A DNA stretch of 64,000 bases from an uncultured Ruminococcus sp. (GTDB taxonomy: Bacteria; Bacillota; Clostridia; Oscillospirales; Ruminococcaceae): contig CADAHS010000002.1 in the NCBI GenBank assembly GCA_902787825.1, positions 62,001 through 126,000 of the forward strand, in the 5' to 3' direction. The position numbers were made by a program, and so were the translations under genes. Numbering within the stretch: the first letter of the stretch is position 1; every line of letters begins with the position of its first letter. Below are positions 42,679-51,517 of the stretch, piece by piece. The notes under the pieces are model-generated. The model was not told where the DNA came from. It searched no databases and saw nothing but the letters and a program-made list of their open reading frames with translations.

Positions 42679-42707
42679 ATTATAAGCTTTTCCATAGGAT
42701 TTGTCAA
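42679..42707 (-). promoter_or_regulatory. Promoter of the Rrf2 gene
   Basis: Minus strand TTGACA (42702-42707), 17 bp, TATAAT (42679-42684). The spacer contains CCTAT, half of the sulfur-regulon palindrome, without a second half. Confidence 0.8.
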
Positions 42708-42762
42708 GAAAAGCGGAACATCGGTAACAGCCGACATTCCGCTTTGAACGTTGAGGGTGATA

Positions 42763-43695
42763 TTATTCTGTGAACAGTGGTGTTGAATAGTATCTGTCAC
42801 CACTGTCAGGAAGAAGAGCTACGATAGTTTTGCCTTTATTCTCAGGACGCTTTGCGATCTCAATAGCAGCGTGAATTGCTGCGCCGGATGAAATCCCGAC
42901 AGAGATGCCCTCTTTTTTAGCAAGCAGCTTTGCCTTAGCAAATGCGTCGTCATTTGATACAGCAAACACTTCATCATAGATGCCTGTATCAAGCACTTCA
43001 GGCACAAAACCGGCGCCGATACCCTGTATTTTATGCGCACCTGCCGTACCGTTGGAAAGTACAGGTGAGCTTTCAGGCTCTACAGCTACGACCTTGACAT
43101 CAGGGTTCTTGCCCTTGAGGAAGGCTCCTACTCCGCTGACTGTTCCTCCCGTGCCGACACCTGCAATGAAGATATCGACTTTTCCATCAGTGTCATTCCA
43201 GATCTCAGGACCGGTAGTGTTCTTATGGATCTCAGGGTTTGCAGGGTTTACAAACTGCCCGGGTATGAAACTGTTTTCGATCTCCTTTGAAAGCTCCTCT
43301 GCCTTTGCTATGGCACCTTTCATACCCTTTGCACCATCAGTCAGCACGATCTCAGCGCCATATGAGCGAAGGATATTCCGGCGTTCAACACTCATCGTTT
43401 CCGGCATTGTGATTATAATTCGATAACCCTTTGCAGCAGCGATAGACGCAAGACCGATGCCTGTATTTCCGGAGGTAGGCTCAATGATAACAGAACCCTT
43501 TTTGAGCAGTCCGCTCTGTTCTGCCTTTTCGATCATTGCTTTAGCGATCCTGTCCTTTACGCTTCCGGCAGGATTGAAATATTCAAGCTTTGCAAGTACC
43601 GTTGCTTCGAGTTCGAGATCATTCTCAACATTTACGATCTCAACAAGCGGTGTGTTTCCGATAAGTCCGAGTGTTCCTTTGTAGATGTTAGCCAT
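42763..43695 (-). CDS. cysK: Cysteine synthase (O-acetylserine sulfhydrylase)
   Basis: 310 residues. This PLP enzyme makes cysteine from O-acetylserine and sulfide. The PLP lysine is in [10 protein letters not shown], and the substrate loop is [13 protein letters not shown]. Start ATG 43695 follows AAAAAGGAGAGATACTT; the open frame upstream into metY is unsupported. It is 16 bp after metY and co-transcribed with it from the 45.2-kb promoter. Confidence 0.95.
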   Translation of the reverse strand: MANIYKGTLGLIGNTPLVEIVNVENDLELEATVLAKLEYFNPAGSVKDRIAKAMIEKAEQSGLLKKGSVIIEPTSGNTGIGLASIAAAKGYRIIITMPETMSVERRNILRSYGAEIVLTDGAKGMKGAIAKAEELSKEIENSFIPGQFVNPANPEIHKNTTGPEIWNDTDGKVDIFIAGVGTGGTVSGVGAFLKGKNPDVKVVAVEPESSPVLSNGTAGAHKIQGIGAGFVPEVLDTGIYDEVFAVSNDDAFAKAKLLAKKEGISVGISSGAAIHAAIEIAKRPENKGKTIVALLPDSGDRYYSTPLFTE

Positions 43696-43711
43696 AAGTA
43701 TCTCTCCTTTT

Positions 43712-44992
43712 TTATCTGATAGCTGCAAATCCATTTTCAAGATCTGCAATAATATCGTCAATGTGTTCTGTACCGATGGAAAGTCTGATAGTATTCTGGT
43801 TGATGCCTGCATCACTCAGCTCTTTCTCTGAAAGCTGTGAATGTGTCGTAGACGCAGGGTGGATAACCAGCGACTTAACATCAGCAACGTTGGCAAGCAG
43901 CGAGAATATCTTCAGTGCGTCGATAAACTTCCAAGCCTCCTGCTTTCCTCCCTTGATGTCAAAGGTGAAAATGGAACCTCCGCCGTTTTTAAAATACTTA
44001 TTATAGAGTTCGTGCTGTGGATGATCCGGAAGTGATGGGTGGTTCACCTTTTCAACGAGCGGATTTGATGCAAGATATTCAACGACTTTCTTAGTATTCT
44101 CTGCGTGGCGCTCAAGTCTGAGTGAAAGTGTCTCTATGCCCTGTAAAAGAAGGAATGCATTGAACGGTGAGATCGCTGCGCCGGTATCACGCAGCAGGAT
44201 AGCTCTGATGTATGTCACAAAAGCTGCCGGACCTGCTGCTGCGGTAAAGGATACGCCATGATAGCTCGGGTTGGGAGCAGCAATGCCTGGGAATTTCTCA
44301 GCTGTCCAGTTGAATTTGCCTGAATCTACAATAATTCCTCCGAGAGTCGTTCCGTGTCCGCCGAGGAACTTTGTAGCAGAGTGTACAACTATGTCTGCGC
44401 CAAGCTCGATAGGCTTGATAAGGAACGGTGTACCGAACGTGTTGTCGATAACAAGCGGAATGTTATGCTCGTGTGCGATCTTGCTGAGAGCCTCAATATC
44501 CGGGATATCACTGTTAGGATTGCCAAGGGTTTCAATAAAGATCGCCTTTGTCTGCGGCTTGATAGCTGCCTTCACCTCGTCAAGATCGTGGATATTCACA
44601 AATGTAGACTCAACACCGTATATAGGCAGTGTGTGTGCAAGCAGATTGTAGCTTCCGCCATAGATAGTTTTTTGTGCAACGATGTGTTCGCCCTTGCCAG
44701 CAAGAGCCTGTATAGCGTAGGTGATAGCAGCTGCGCCTGATGCTACCGCAAGAGCTGCGACACCGCCTTCAAGTGCTGCTACTCTTTTTTCAAGAACGTC
44801 CTGAGTTGAGTTGGTAAGTCTGCCGTAGATGTTGCCTGCATCGGTAAGACCAAAACGTGCTGCTGCGTGCTCGGAATTATGGAATACATATGATGTTGTC
44901 TGATAGATAGGCACTGCCCTTGAATCTGTTGCGGGGTCTGCCTGTTCCTGTCCAACGTGAAGCTGTAATGTTTCAAATCTATAATTGCTCAT
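43712..44992 (-). CDS. metY: O-acetylhomoserine sulfhydrylase
   Basis: 426 residues, typical MetY length. PLP lysine motif is [15 protein letters not shown], with [14 protein letters not shown] before it. It adds sulfide (or methanethiol) to O-acetylhomoserine, giving homocysteine (or methionine). The acetylated substrate is consistent with the acetyl-type MetA encoded at 50570. AAAGGAGTAAATT precedes ATG. First gene of metY-cysK, behind a leader of about 190 nt with a short peptide frame. Confidence 0.94.
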   Translation of the reverse strand: MSNYRFETLQLHVGQEQADPATDSRAVPIYQTTSYVFHNSEHAAARFGLTDAGNIYGRLTNSTQDVLEKRVAALEGGVAALAVASGAAAITYAIQALAGKGEHIVAQKTIYGGSYNLLAHTLPIYGVESTFVNIHDLDEVKAAIKPQTKAIFIETLGNPNSDIPDIEALSKIAHEHNIPLVIDNTFGTPFLIKPIELGADIVVHSATKFLGGHGTTLGGIIVDSGKFNWTAEKFPGIAAPNPSYHGVSFTAAAGPAAFVTYIRAILLRDTGAAISPFNAFLLLQGIETLSLRLERHAENTKKVVEYLASNPLVEKVNHPSLPDHPQHELYNKYFKNGGGSIFTFDIKGGKQEAWKFIDALKIFSLLANVADVKSLVIHPASTTHSQLSEKELSDAGINQNTIRLSIGTEHIDDIIADLENGFAAIR

Positions 44993-45048
44993 AATAATTT
45001 ACTCCTTTATATAATGTATTTTTTCATGTTATTTCTCTTGATTACTCT

Positions 45049-45084
45049 TATTTCTTACTTCTTACCTCTTACCTCTTACATCTA
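45049..45084 (-). repeat. Heptamer tandem repeat in the metY leader
   Basis: On the minus strand GTAAGAG, GTAAGAG, GTAAGAA, GTAAGAA and ATAAGAG: the same 7-bp unit as at 2383-2447. It contains the stop codon of the short leader peptide. Confidence 0.7.
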
Positions 45085-45143
45085 AAAGGCATTCGTCCAT
45101 AGCGGTAGTTGCTGCGGATAAGCACTGTAAAAATAATTGTCAT
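45069..45143 (-). CDS. Candidate leader peptide upstream of metY
   Basis: 24 codons: MTIIFTVLIRSNYRYGRMPF then RCKR-stop. GAAGGGG lies 8-9 bp upstream of the ATG. It sits inside the metY 5' leader. The cysteine near the end suggests translation-dependent control by cysteine supply, but no attenuator stem was identified. It could also be chance. Confidence 0.4.
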   Translation of the reverse strand: MTIIFTVLIRSNYRYGRMPFRCKR

Positions 45144-45175
45144 TATCAGCACCCCTTCGTGTGTAATGTCTAATT

Positions 45176-45309
45176 CCTATCGGATTGATATGATTATAAC
45201 CCAAAAATCCTACAAAGTCAATAGGAAATGTTGTACAAACATAAGCTCTACTAACCTACTCATATTGTAGGATATTATAAAATTACACTATTCCTATTGA
45301 CTTGATAGG
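45176..45309. promoter_or_regulatory. Four copies of a 17-bp palindromic operator, CCTAY-N7-RTAGG
   Basis: CCTACAAAGTCAATAGG (45209-45225) overlaps the metY -35. CCTACTCATATTGTAGG (45255-45271) lies midway. CCTATTGACTTGATAGG (45293-45309) overlaps the suf -35. CCTATCGGATTGATATG (45176-45192) follows the metY -10 with one mismatch. A fifth copy with one mismatch is at the mccB promoter. The placement fits a repressor of sulfur genes, such as an Rrf2/CymR-type protein. Confidence 0.75.
45193..45221 (-). promoter_or_regulatory. Promoter of metY-cysK
   Basis: Minus strand TTGACT (45216-45221), 17 bp, TATAAT (45193-45198). Confidence 0.85.
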
Positions 45310-45325
45310 TAATTGATGCTACAAT
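45297..45325 (+). promoter_or_regulatory. Promoter of the suf-metA operon
   Basis: TTGACT (45297-45302), 17 bp, TACAAT (45320-45325). The 17-bp palindrome covers its -35. Confidence 0.85.
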
Positions 45326-45398
45326 ATATCTATTCCATAGTATAATGGTAGGAATTGAATGTACAAAACAAATGCAATATAGATTCAGGAGGATAATT

Positions 45399-46145
45399 AT
45401 GTCACAACTACTTACAATAACAGACCTTAGCGTAAGTGCTGAGGATAAGCCCCTGCTGCACGGTGTATCATTAAATATAGAACACGGCAGCACTCACGTT
45501 CTTATGGGTCACAACGGTGCCGGAAAATCAACTCTGGGTCTTGCGATAATGGGAAGTCCCGAGTATACCGTCACCGGTGGAAAGATCGAATTTGACGGTG
45601 CAGACATTACTAATGAGTCGGCTTACGAAAGAGCCAAGAGAGGTATTTTTCTTTCGTTCCAGAATCCTGTTGAGATACCCGGGATAACGCTGTCAGAATT
45701 TCTTCGCAACTCGCTGGAACAGATAAGCGGCAAACATATGAAACTGTGGGACTTCAAAAAGATGCTCAAAGCAGCAATGGAGCTTCTGAATATGGACTCC
45801 TCATATGCAGACAGAGATCTCAACGTTGGCTTTTCAGGCGGAGAGAAAAAGAAAGCCGAGATACTTCAGCTGCTGATGCTTGAACCAAAGCTTGCTATTC
45901 TTGACGAAACAGACTCCGGACTTGATGTTGATGCAGTAAAAACAGTATCGCAAGGGATAAACGAATACAAGTCCCGCACAGGCGGTTCGCTGCTTATAAT
46001 AACACACAACACAAAAATACTTGAGTCACTTGCCGTTGACAAAACACACATTCTCTCAGCCGGGAAAATCGTTTCTGAGGGCGGCGCAGAGCTTGTTTAC
46101 GATGTTATCGAAAACGGATTCGACAGATATAACAGCAAGGAGTAA
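45399..46145 (+). CDS. sufC: Fe-S assembly ATPase SufC
   Basis: 248 residues. Walker A is GHNGAGKST, signature FSGGEKKKAE, Walker B LAILDETDSGLD: the SufC form of an ABC ATPase. It drives the SufBD scaffold. ATG 45399 follows AGGAGGATAATT; an open frame 54 bp longer is not supported. It heads the seven-gene operon, 4 bp before sufB. Confidence 0.95.
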   Translation: MSQLLTITDLSVSAEDKPLLHGVSLNIEHGSTHVLMGHNGAGKSTLGLAIMGSPEYTVTGGKIEFDGADITNESAYERAKRGIFLSFQNPVEIPGITLSEFLRNSLEQISGKHMKLWDFKKMLKAAMELLNMDSSYADRDLNVGFSGGEKKKAEILQLLMLEPKLAILDETDSGLDVDAVKTVSQGINEYKSRTGGSLLIITHNTKILESLAVDKTHILSAGKIVSEGGAELVYDVIENGFDRYNSKE

Positions 46146-46149
46146 GAAA

Positions 46150-47559
46150 ATGAGTGAAAAAACAAAAGTTGCTGACATCGACCGTTCACGCTACGATTTC
46201 AGATTTGAAGAGGATGAAAGCAACTATCTCGGCAGCGGTCTGACCCCTGAATTAGTCAGCGACATTTCACATGAAAAGGGCGACCCTGAATGGATGAGAG
46301 AGCTGAGACTGAAGTCTCTTGAGATATACAACAAGACAAAGATGGTTGACTGGGGTCCGTCGATCAATGAGCTTGATGTGAGCAGGATAATCACATATAT
46401 AAGGCAGAAAAGCCGTATGAACACTGACTGGAACGATGTTCCCGATGACATCAAGCAGACATTTGAGAATCTTGGTATACCGCAGGCAGAAAGAGAATCT
46501 CTCGCTGGCGTTGGTGCACAGTATGACAGCGAGCTTGTATATCATAATGTCAGAAAGGAAGTTGCACAGTCGGGAGTTGTATACACAGACCTCGAAAGTG
46601 CAATGCACGACGAACGTTATGCTGAAATGATAAAAAAGCACTTTATGAAACTCGTTCCGCCGACTGACCACAAGTTTGCGGCACTGCACGGTGCAGTGTG
46701 GTCAGGAGGTTCGTTCGTATACGTTCCAAAGGGTGTCAGACTTGAAATTCCGCTGCAATCCTATTTCAGACTAAACGCAAAGGGTGCGGGACAGTTTGAG
46801 CACACGCTGATAATTCTTGAAGAGGATTCATATCTCCACTTTATAGAGGGCTGCTCTGCCCCGAAATACTACGAGGCAGGTCTTCACGCCGGGTGTGTTG
46901 AACTGTATGTGGGCAAAAACGCAACACTTCGCTACTCTACGATCGAGAACTGGTCAAAGAATATGTATAATCTCAACACAAAGCGTGCGCTTGTATCTGA
47001 GGGCGGAAAGATCGAATGGGTCTCCGGCAGCTTTGGTTCGCACGTTTCTTATCTGTACCCGATGAGTATACTCAACGGAGAAGGCGCTCGTGCCGAATTC
47101 ACAGGCATTACCTTTGCAGGTGAGGGACAAAACCTTGATACGGGTGCAAAAATGGTGCACAATGCGCCAAACACTTCATCATATATGAACACAAAATCCA
47201 TCAGCAAATCCGGCGGTATAAGCACGTTCAGAAGCGCAGTCGTGGTCAACAAAAACGCCAGCGGCAGCAAAAGCTCGGTAAGCTGTGAATCACTTATGCT
47301 TGACAGCATTTCACGTTCGGACACGATACCGGCAATGGACATACGCACCAAGTATGCAGATATCGGACACGAAGCCAAGATAGGACGTATAAGTGATGAA
47401 TCGGTGTTTTATCTGATGAGCAGAGGAATGAGTGAGCAGGACGCAAAGGCTATGATAGTCAGAGGTTTTGCAGATAACGTTTCAAAGGAGCTTCCGCTTG
47501 AATATGCGATGGAGATGAATAATCTTATCGGACTTGAAATGCACGGAAGTATAGGGTGA
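46150..47559 (+). CDS. sufB: Fe-S scaffold protein SufB
   Basis: 469 residues, usual length. SufB motifs include VWSGGSFVYVPKGV, EGCSAPKYYEAGLHAGCVEL and the C-terminal CESLMLDSISRSDTIPAMDI and RGMSEQDAKAMIVRGF regions. The cysteine in CESL is the usual cluster or persulfide site. ATG 46150 follows CAAGGAGTAAG; the 43-codon open extension lies inside sufC. Confidence 0.95.
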   Translation: MSEKTKVADIDRSRYDFRFEEDESNYLGSGLTPELVSDISHEKGDPEWMRELRLKSLEIYNKTKMVDWGPSINELDVSRIITYIRQKSRMNTDWNDVPDDIKQTFENLGIPQAERESLAGVGAQYDSELVYHNVRKEVAQSGVVYTDLESAMHDERYAEMIKKHFMKLVPPTDHKFAALHGAVWSGGSFVYVPKGVRLEIPLQSYFRLNAKGAGQFEHTLIILEEDSYLHFIEGCSAPKYYEAGLHAGCVELYVGKNATLRYSTIENWSKNMYNLNTKRALVSEGGKIEWVSGSFGSHVSYLYPMSILNGEGARAEFTGITFAGEGQNLDTGAKMVHNAPNTSSYMNTKSISKSGGISTFRSAVVVNKNASGSKSSVSCESLMLDSISRSDTIPAMDIRTKYADIGHEAKIGRISDESVFYLMSRGMSEQDAKAMIVRGFADNVSKELPLEYAMEMNNLIGLEMHGSIG

Positions 47560-47564
47560 TAAAA

Positions 47565-48446
47565 ATGAGTACGGTAAAACTTAACACACTTCCCGTGCAG
47601 ACATTCTCATGGCTGGGAGTGAATGAGGCGCACAGAGAGCTTGAACAGTCCGGCGTAAAAGCTGTCACGCTGAGCAGCGATAAAAACGAGATCAATGTTT
47701 TGCAAAGCGCAGATTATGAAATAACAGCGCACGGCGGTGAAAACAAGACTGCGGTAATGTTTATCGACCCGTGCGGCAAAACTGAGATAAGCACTTCTGT
47801 CAGCGTTGAAAACAGCTCGTCAGTCAGACTTGTGCAGGTGTTTGAAGGCAGGGAACAAACTGTCGCAAACGTTGATGCAAGGGTTTGCGACAACGCAAGC
47901 TTTGAACTGGTCCAGCTTTTTCTTGGAACAAGTGACACGCTCAGTGAGATCAACACACAGCTTGAAGGCAGAAAAGCCGGATTCACGGCGAACATCGGAT
48001 ATCTGCTTGATGGAAACGACAAGCTTGATATAAACCTGATCGCAAGACATCTGGGCAAAAAAACTAATTCGCAGATAACTGCAAAAGGCGTTATGAACAG
48101 CTGCTGCGAAAAGATATTCAAAGGGACCATCGACTTTGTAAAAGGCTGCGGCGGTGCAGTGGGAAATGAAAATGAGGACGTTCTGCTGATCGGGGAAAAG
48201 GTCGAAAACAAAACCGTTCCACTGATACTGTGCGCAGAGGATGATGTACAGGGCAGTCACGGCGCTTCTATCGGCCGAGTTGACGAGGAGCATATATTTT
48301 ATTTGCAGTCAAGAGGCTTGCCTGAGGAAAAGATAGTGCAGCTTATGGCACGCTCAAAGATCGCACAGATAGTGAACACCATCTCAGATGAGCAGGTACG
48401 GGAACGTATATTCAATAAGATCGGGAGAGATAATGACAATGGCTAA
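47565..48446 (+). CDS. sufD: Fe-S scaffold protein SufD
   Basis: 293 residues, shorter than the enterobacterial SufD but typical of clostridial ones. The conserved C-terminal half reads IFKGTIDFVKGCGGAVGNEN, PLILCAEDDVQGSHGASIGR and IFYLQSRGLPEE, with the histidine in GSHGAS. It partners SufB and SufC. ATG 47565 follows ATAGGGTGATAAAA. Its stop lies inside the sufS start region. Confidence 0.93.
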   Translation: MSTVKLNTLPVQTFSWLGVNEAHRELEQSGVKAVTLSSDKNEINVLQSADYEITAHGGENKTAVMFIDPCGKTEISTSVSVENSSSVRLVQVFEGREQTVANVDARVCDNASFELVQLFLGTSDTLSEINTQLEGRKAGFTANIGYLLDGNDKLDINLIARHLGKKTNSQITAKGVMNSCCEKIFKGTIDFVKGCGGAVGNENEDVLLIGEKVENKTVPLILCAEDDVQGSHGASIGRVDEEHIFYLQSRGLPEEKIVQLMARSKIAQIVNTISDEQVRERIFNKIGRDNDNG

Positions 48447-49662
48447 AACACTTTCAGGGAAAGAGAACTTCCCTGTTTTTGACAAATACAAAGATCTTGT
48501 TTACCTTGATAATTCTGCAACTCAACAAAAGCCAGGGTGTGTCATAGATTCGGTCGTGAAGTATTACAGCGAACAAAATGCAAATCCGCTGAGAGGGCTT
48601 TACGAGCTGAGTATAAAGGCGACAGACGCTTATGAAAATGCCCGTAAAAGCGTGAAGGATTTTATCGGAGCAAGCAGCACAAAAGAGATTATTTTTACAC
48701 GCAACGCAACCGAAAGCCTTAACCTTATAGCATTCAGCTGGGGGCAGGCAAACATCAGCTGCGGCGATGAGATACTTGTAAGTATTTCTGAGCACCACTC
48801 TAACCTTTTGCCGTGGCAGATACTTGCAAAGCAAAAAGGAGCAGTGCTGAGGTTTCTCGAATGCGATAAAAGCGGAAAATATACTGCTGACTCTCTTGAA
48901 AAGGCTTTGACACCAAAAACTAAACTTTTTGCTATTGCGCAGATATCAAATGTTTTCGGCAGACTCAATCCGATAAAAGAATTTGCAGAAATTGCTCACA
49001 AAAACGGAACGCTGATAGTCTGCGACGCAGCGCAAAGTGCGGCGCATATTCCCATTGATGTGAAGGATCTTGATGTTGATTTTCTTGCATTTTCAGGACA
49101 CAAGATGCTTGCTCCGATGGGTATAGGAATACTTTTTGCAAAGCAGGAGATCCTTGAAAAAATGCCCCCGTTCCTTTCAGGCGGTGAGATGATAGAATAT
49201 GTTACACGAGAGGATGCGACATATGCAGAATTGCCTCACAGATTTGAAGCGGGCACAGTAAATGCCGGCGGTGCGGTCGGACTTGCTGCTGCAATAGACT
49301 ATATCCGGCAGATCGGATTTGAAACGATCCAAAAGCGTGAGGACGAACTTACGGCATTAGCATTCAATGAAATGAAAAAAATACCTCATGTAAATATGAT
49401 CGGAGCAGATGATGCAGGCGATCATCACGGTATACTGACCTTTACCATAGACGATGTTCATCCGCATGATATTGCTGCGATATTTGACGCTGACAACATT
49501 GCTATCCGTGCCGGTCATCACTGCGCACAGCCTCTGCATCAATACCTTGATGTACAGTCAACAGCAAGAATGAGTCTTGCATTTTACAATGATGAGCAGG
49601 ATATAACACGGTTTATTCAGACGTTGGGATCAATAAGAAGGAGAATGGGTTATGACAACTGA
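48433..49662 (+). CDS. sufS: Cysteine desulfurase SufS
   Basis: About 409 residues. The PLP lysine is in FSGHKMLAPMG and the catalytic cysteine in RAGHHCAQPL, the SufS-type (class II) loop. It takes sulfur from cysteine and hands it to SufU. Two ATG codons, 48433 and 48439, follow GGGAGAG; either is possible. It overlaps sufD by 14 bp (or 8) and sufU by 11 bp. Confidence 0.95.
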   Translation: MTMAKTLSGKENFPVFDKYKDLVYLDNSATQQKPGCVIDSVVKYYSEQNANPLRGLYELSIKATDAYENARKSVKDFIGASSTKEIIFTRNATESLNLIAFSWGQANISCGDEILVSISEHHSNLLPWQILAKQKGAVLRFLECDKSGKYTADSLEKALTPKTKLFAIAQISNVFGRLNPIKEFAEIAHKNGTLIVCDAAQSAAHIPIDVKDLDVDFLAFSGHKMLAPMGIGILFAKQEILEKMPPFLSGGEMIEYVTREDATYAELPHRFEAGTVNAGGAVGLAAAIDYIRQIGFETIQKREDELTALAFNEMKKIPHVNMIGADDAGDHHGILTFTIDDVHPHDIAAIFDADNIAIRAGHHCAQPLHQYLDVQSTARMSLAFYNDEQDITRFIQTLGSIRRRMGYDN

Positions 49663-50080
49663 CAGCTTTTACGGAGAAGTGCTTGCCGATCACAATATGC
49701 ACCCGCTGCACAAGCACGAGCTTGAATGTGCAACTCACTGCTGCAAGGGTTTGAATCCGACCTGCGGTGATAACATTTCGCTTAATCTGAACATTCACGA
49801 CGGGATCATAACTGATGGTTCATTTACCGGTATCGGATGTGCGGTCTCACAGGCAAGCGCTGATATAATGCTTGAGTTGATCATAGGCAAATCTCTTGAT
49901 GAGGCAAGACATTACACCGATCTTTTCAGAAAAATGATTGCCGGAGAGGCTTCAGATGAGCAGATCGAAGAACTTGAGGAGGCTGGGGCTTTGCACAACG
50001 TTTCAAAAATGCCTGCCAGAGTAAAATGCGCTCTGCTCAGCTGGAACACGATGGAAAAGCTTCTTGACCAAGAAAAATAA
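49652..50080 (+). CDS. sufU: Sulfur acceptor SufU
   Basis: 142 residues. Zinc/sulfur ligands lie in NPTCGDN (C38, D40), GIGCAVSQAS (C63) and RVKCALLSW (C126), with the SufU-specific insertion between GKS and EEL. It receives the persulfide from SufS and passes it on to SufBCD. Two extra cysteines (C30, C31) are unusual. Overlaps the sufS end by 11 bp. Confidence 0.93.
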   Translation: MTTDSFYGEVLADHNMHPLHKHELECATHCCKGLNPTCGDNISLNLNIHDGIITDGSFTGIGCAVSQASADIMLELIIGKSLDEARHYTDLFRKMIAGEASDEQIEELEEAGALHNVSKMPARVKCALLSWNTMEKLLDQEK

Positions 50081-50101
50081 AACAGAAGGGGAAAAGCCGG
50101 A

Positions 50102-50551
50102 ATGAAGATTAATACCAAGGTAGAACTGGGCATTGTTGCGCTCGCTGATATAGCGATCCATTCCGAAGAAGGAAAAGCTGTCCGTTCCTCGGACATTGCT
50201 CAACGTCAGAATATCTCACACAAATATCTTGAACAGATCCTTCTTATCCTGCGTCAGGGAAAGTTTGTGAGATCGCACAAAGGAATACATGGAGGATACC
50301 ATCTTTCACGTCCTGCTAATAAGATCCTTCTTTGTGATATCCTCAACACACTTGATAACAATATCCTTGCAAATATGTATGAGAAAAACGATGAGCAGCC
50401 CGATGGTATCCGTGCATCTGTCAACAACTGTTTGTGGTCAAATCTCAATAGCTATATGCGTCAATTCATCGAGAAAATGACGCTTGAGGATCTGATAAAA
50501 GAATACAAGCAGGGTCTTGCTGAAGAGCAAAACTATATGTACTACATTTAG
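50102..50551 (+). CDS. Rrf2-family regulator without cluster cysteines (CymR-like)
   Basis: 149 residues. The winged helix-turn-helix reads SSDIAQRQNISHKYLEQILL and SHKGIHGGYHLSRPANK. The region that holds three cysteines in IscR-like members has only one (NNCLW), as in CymR, the cysteine-metabolism repressor that works with CysK. It lies in the suf-metA operon, so it likely autoregulates. It is the best candidate for the protein that binds CCTAY-N7-RTAGG. Confidence 0.85.
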   Translation: MKINTKVELGIVALADIAIHSEEGKAVRSSDIAQRQNISHKYLEQILLILRQGKFVRSHKGIHGGYHLSRPANKILLCDILNTLDNNILANMYEKNDEQPDGIRASVNNCLWSNLNSYMRQFIEKMTLEDLIKEYKQGLAEEQNYMYYI

Positions 50552-50569
50552 TCAAGGGAGGAAGGAAAT

Positions 50570-51472
50570 ATGCCATTAAGATTGAAAGAGACCTTACCGG
50601 TCATTGAGAAGCTGAAAAAGGAAAATATATTTGCAATGACTGAGGAACGTGCGCAGCATCAGGATATACGTCAGCTCAAGATCGCTGTGCTGAACCTGAT
50701 GCCGGATAAGCAAAACACCGAACTGCAGCTTTTAAGACTGCTTTCCAATTCACCTTTGCAGATAGAGGTGACATTTATCAGGCTCGTAACACATCAGTAC
50801 AAAAACACCCCGGCATCATATCTTCTCAACAACTATCAGCCGTTTTATCAGATAGAAAACAAGTACTTTGACGGATTGATCGTTACAGGCGCACCTGTAG
50901 AAAAGCTGGAGTACGAAGATGTTGACTACTGGGGAGAGCTGAGCGCTATATTTGAATGGGCAGCGCTTCACGTTACCTCGACGCTTTATTTGTGCTGGGC
51001 AGCTCAGGCAGGACTGTACTATCATTACGGTGTACGCAAATCAGAGCTTGACAAAAAGCTTTCAGGAGTGTTCAGTCACACCATAACTGATCCGCAAAGC
51101 GAGCTTATGCGAGGGATCGACAAAAACTTTTATGCGCCTCATTCGAGATATACAGGTCTGAATAAAGATGATATACTCAGCAGCGATGATCTGACCATTA
51201 TAGCCGAGTCTGACCAGACAGGTGTTTATATCATCACAGATAACAAAGGCAATGTGTTCGTCAACGGTCATCCCGAGTATGATCTTTACAGGCTTGCAGA
51301 AGAATATATCCGTGATACCGACAAGGGGCTTTCGCCTGATGTGCCGAAAAACTATTTCCCTGACGACGACCCGGATAAAGAACCTGTGAGCCGCTGGCTG
51401 AGTGCATCAAACCTTCTGTTCACCAACTGGCTGAACTACTTTGTATATCAGATAACCCCATACGAGTTCTGA
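50570..51472 (+). CDS. metA: Homoserine O-acetyltransferase
   Basis: 300 residues of the MetA fold. Catalytic cysteine C142 is in YLCWAAQAG and the His-Glu pair in NGHPEYD. The residue at 111 is Glu (TGAPVE), which in studied MetA proteins marks acetyl-CoA rather than succinyl-CoA use. Its product O-acetylhomoserine feeds MetY. GGGAGGAAGGAAAT precedes ATG. Last gene of the suf operon, an unusual place for metA. Confidence 0.94.
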   Translation: MPLRLKETLPVIEKLKKENIFAMTEERAQHQDIRQLKIAVLNLMPDKQNTELQLLRLLSNSPLQIEVTFIRLVTHQYKNTPASYLLNNYQPFYQIENKYFDGLIVTGAPVEKLEYEDVDYWGELSAIFEWAALHVTSTLYLCWAAQAGLYYHYGVRKSELDKKLSGVFSHTITDPQSELMRGIDKNFYAPHSRYTGLNKDDILSSDDLTIIAESDQTGVYIITDNKGNVFVNGHPEYDLYRLAEEYIRDTDKGLSPDVPKNYFPDDDPDKEPVSRWLSASNLLFTNWLNYFVYQITPYEF

Positions 51473-51482
51473 AAAAACATCA

Positions 51483-51517
51483 AGAGCACTGCTAAACTAA
51501 AGCAGTGCTCTTTTTTT
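51483..51517 (+). terminator. Terminator of the suf-metA operon
   Basis: Perfect 11-bp stem AGAGCACTGCT / AGCAGTGCTCT with seven T. The convergent nif-like operon ends inside it. Confidence 0.9.

Noticed and set aside
44993-45192. T-box or SAM riboswitch in the metY leader
   Set aside because: No T-box GGTGGNACCGCG motif, no specifier loop and no SAM-I core; only a short peptide frame and a heptamer repeat are visible.
47714-48293. Long antisense open frames over sufD
   Set aside because: Shadow frames of a well-supported gene with no binding sites; similar shadows over pyrD, cysK and the nif-like genes were also discarded.
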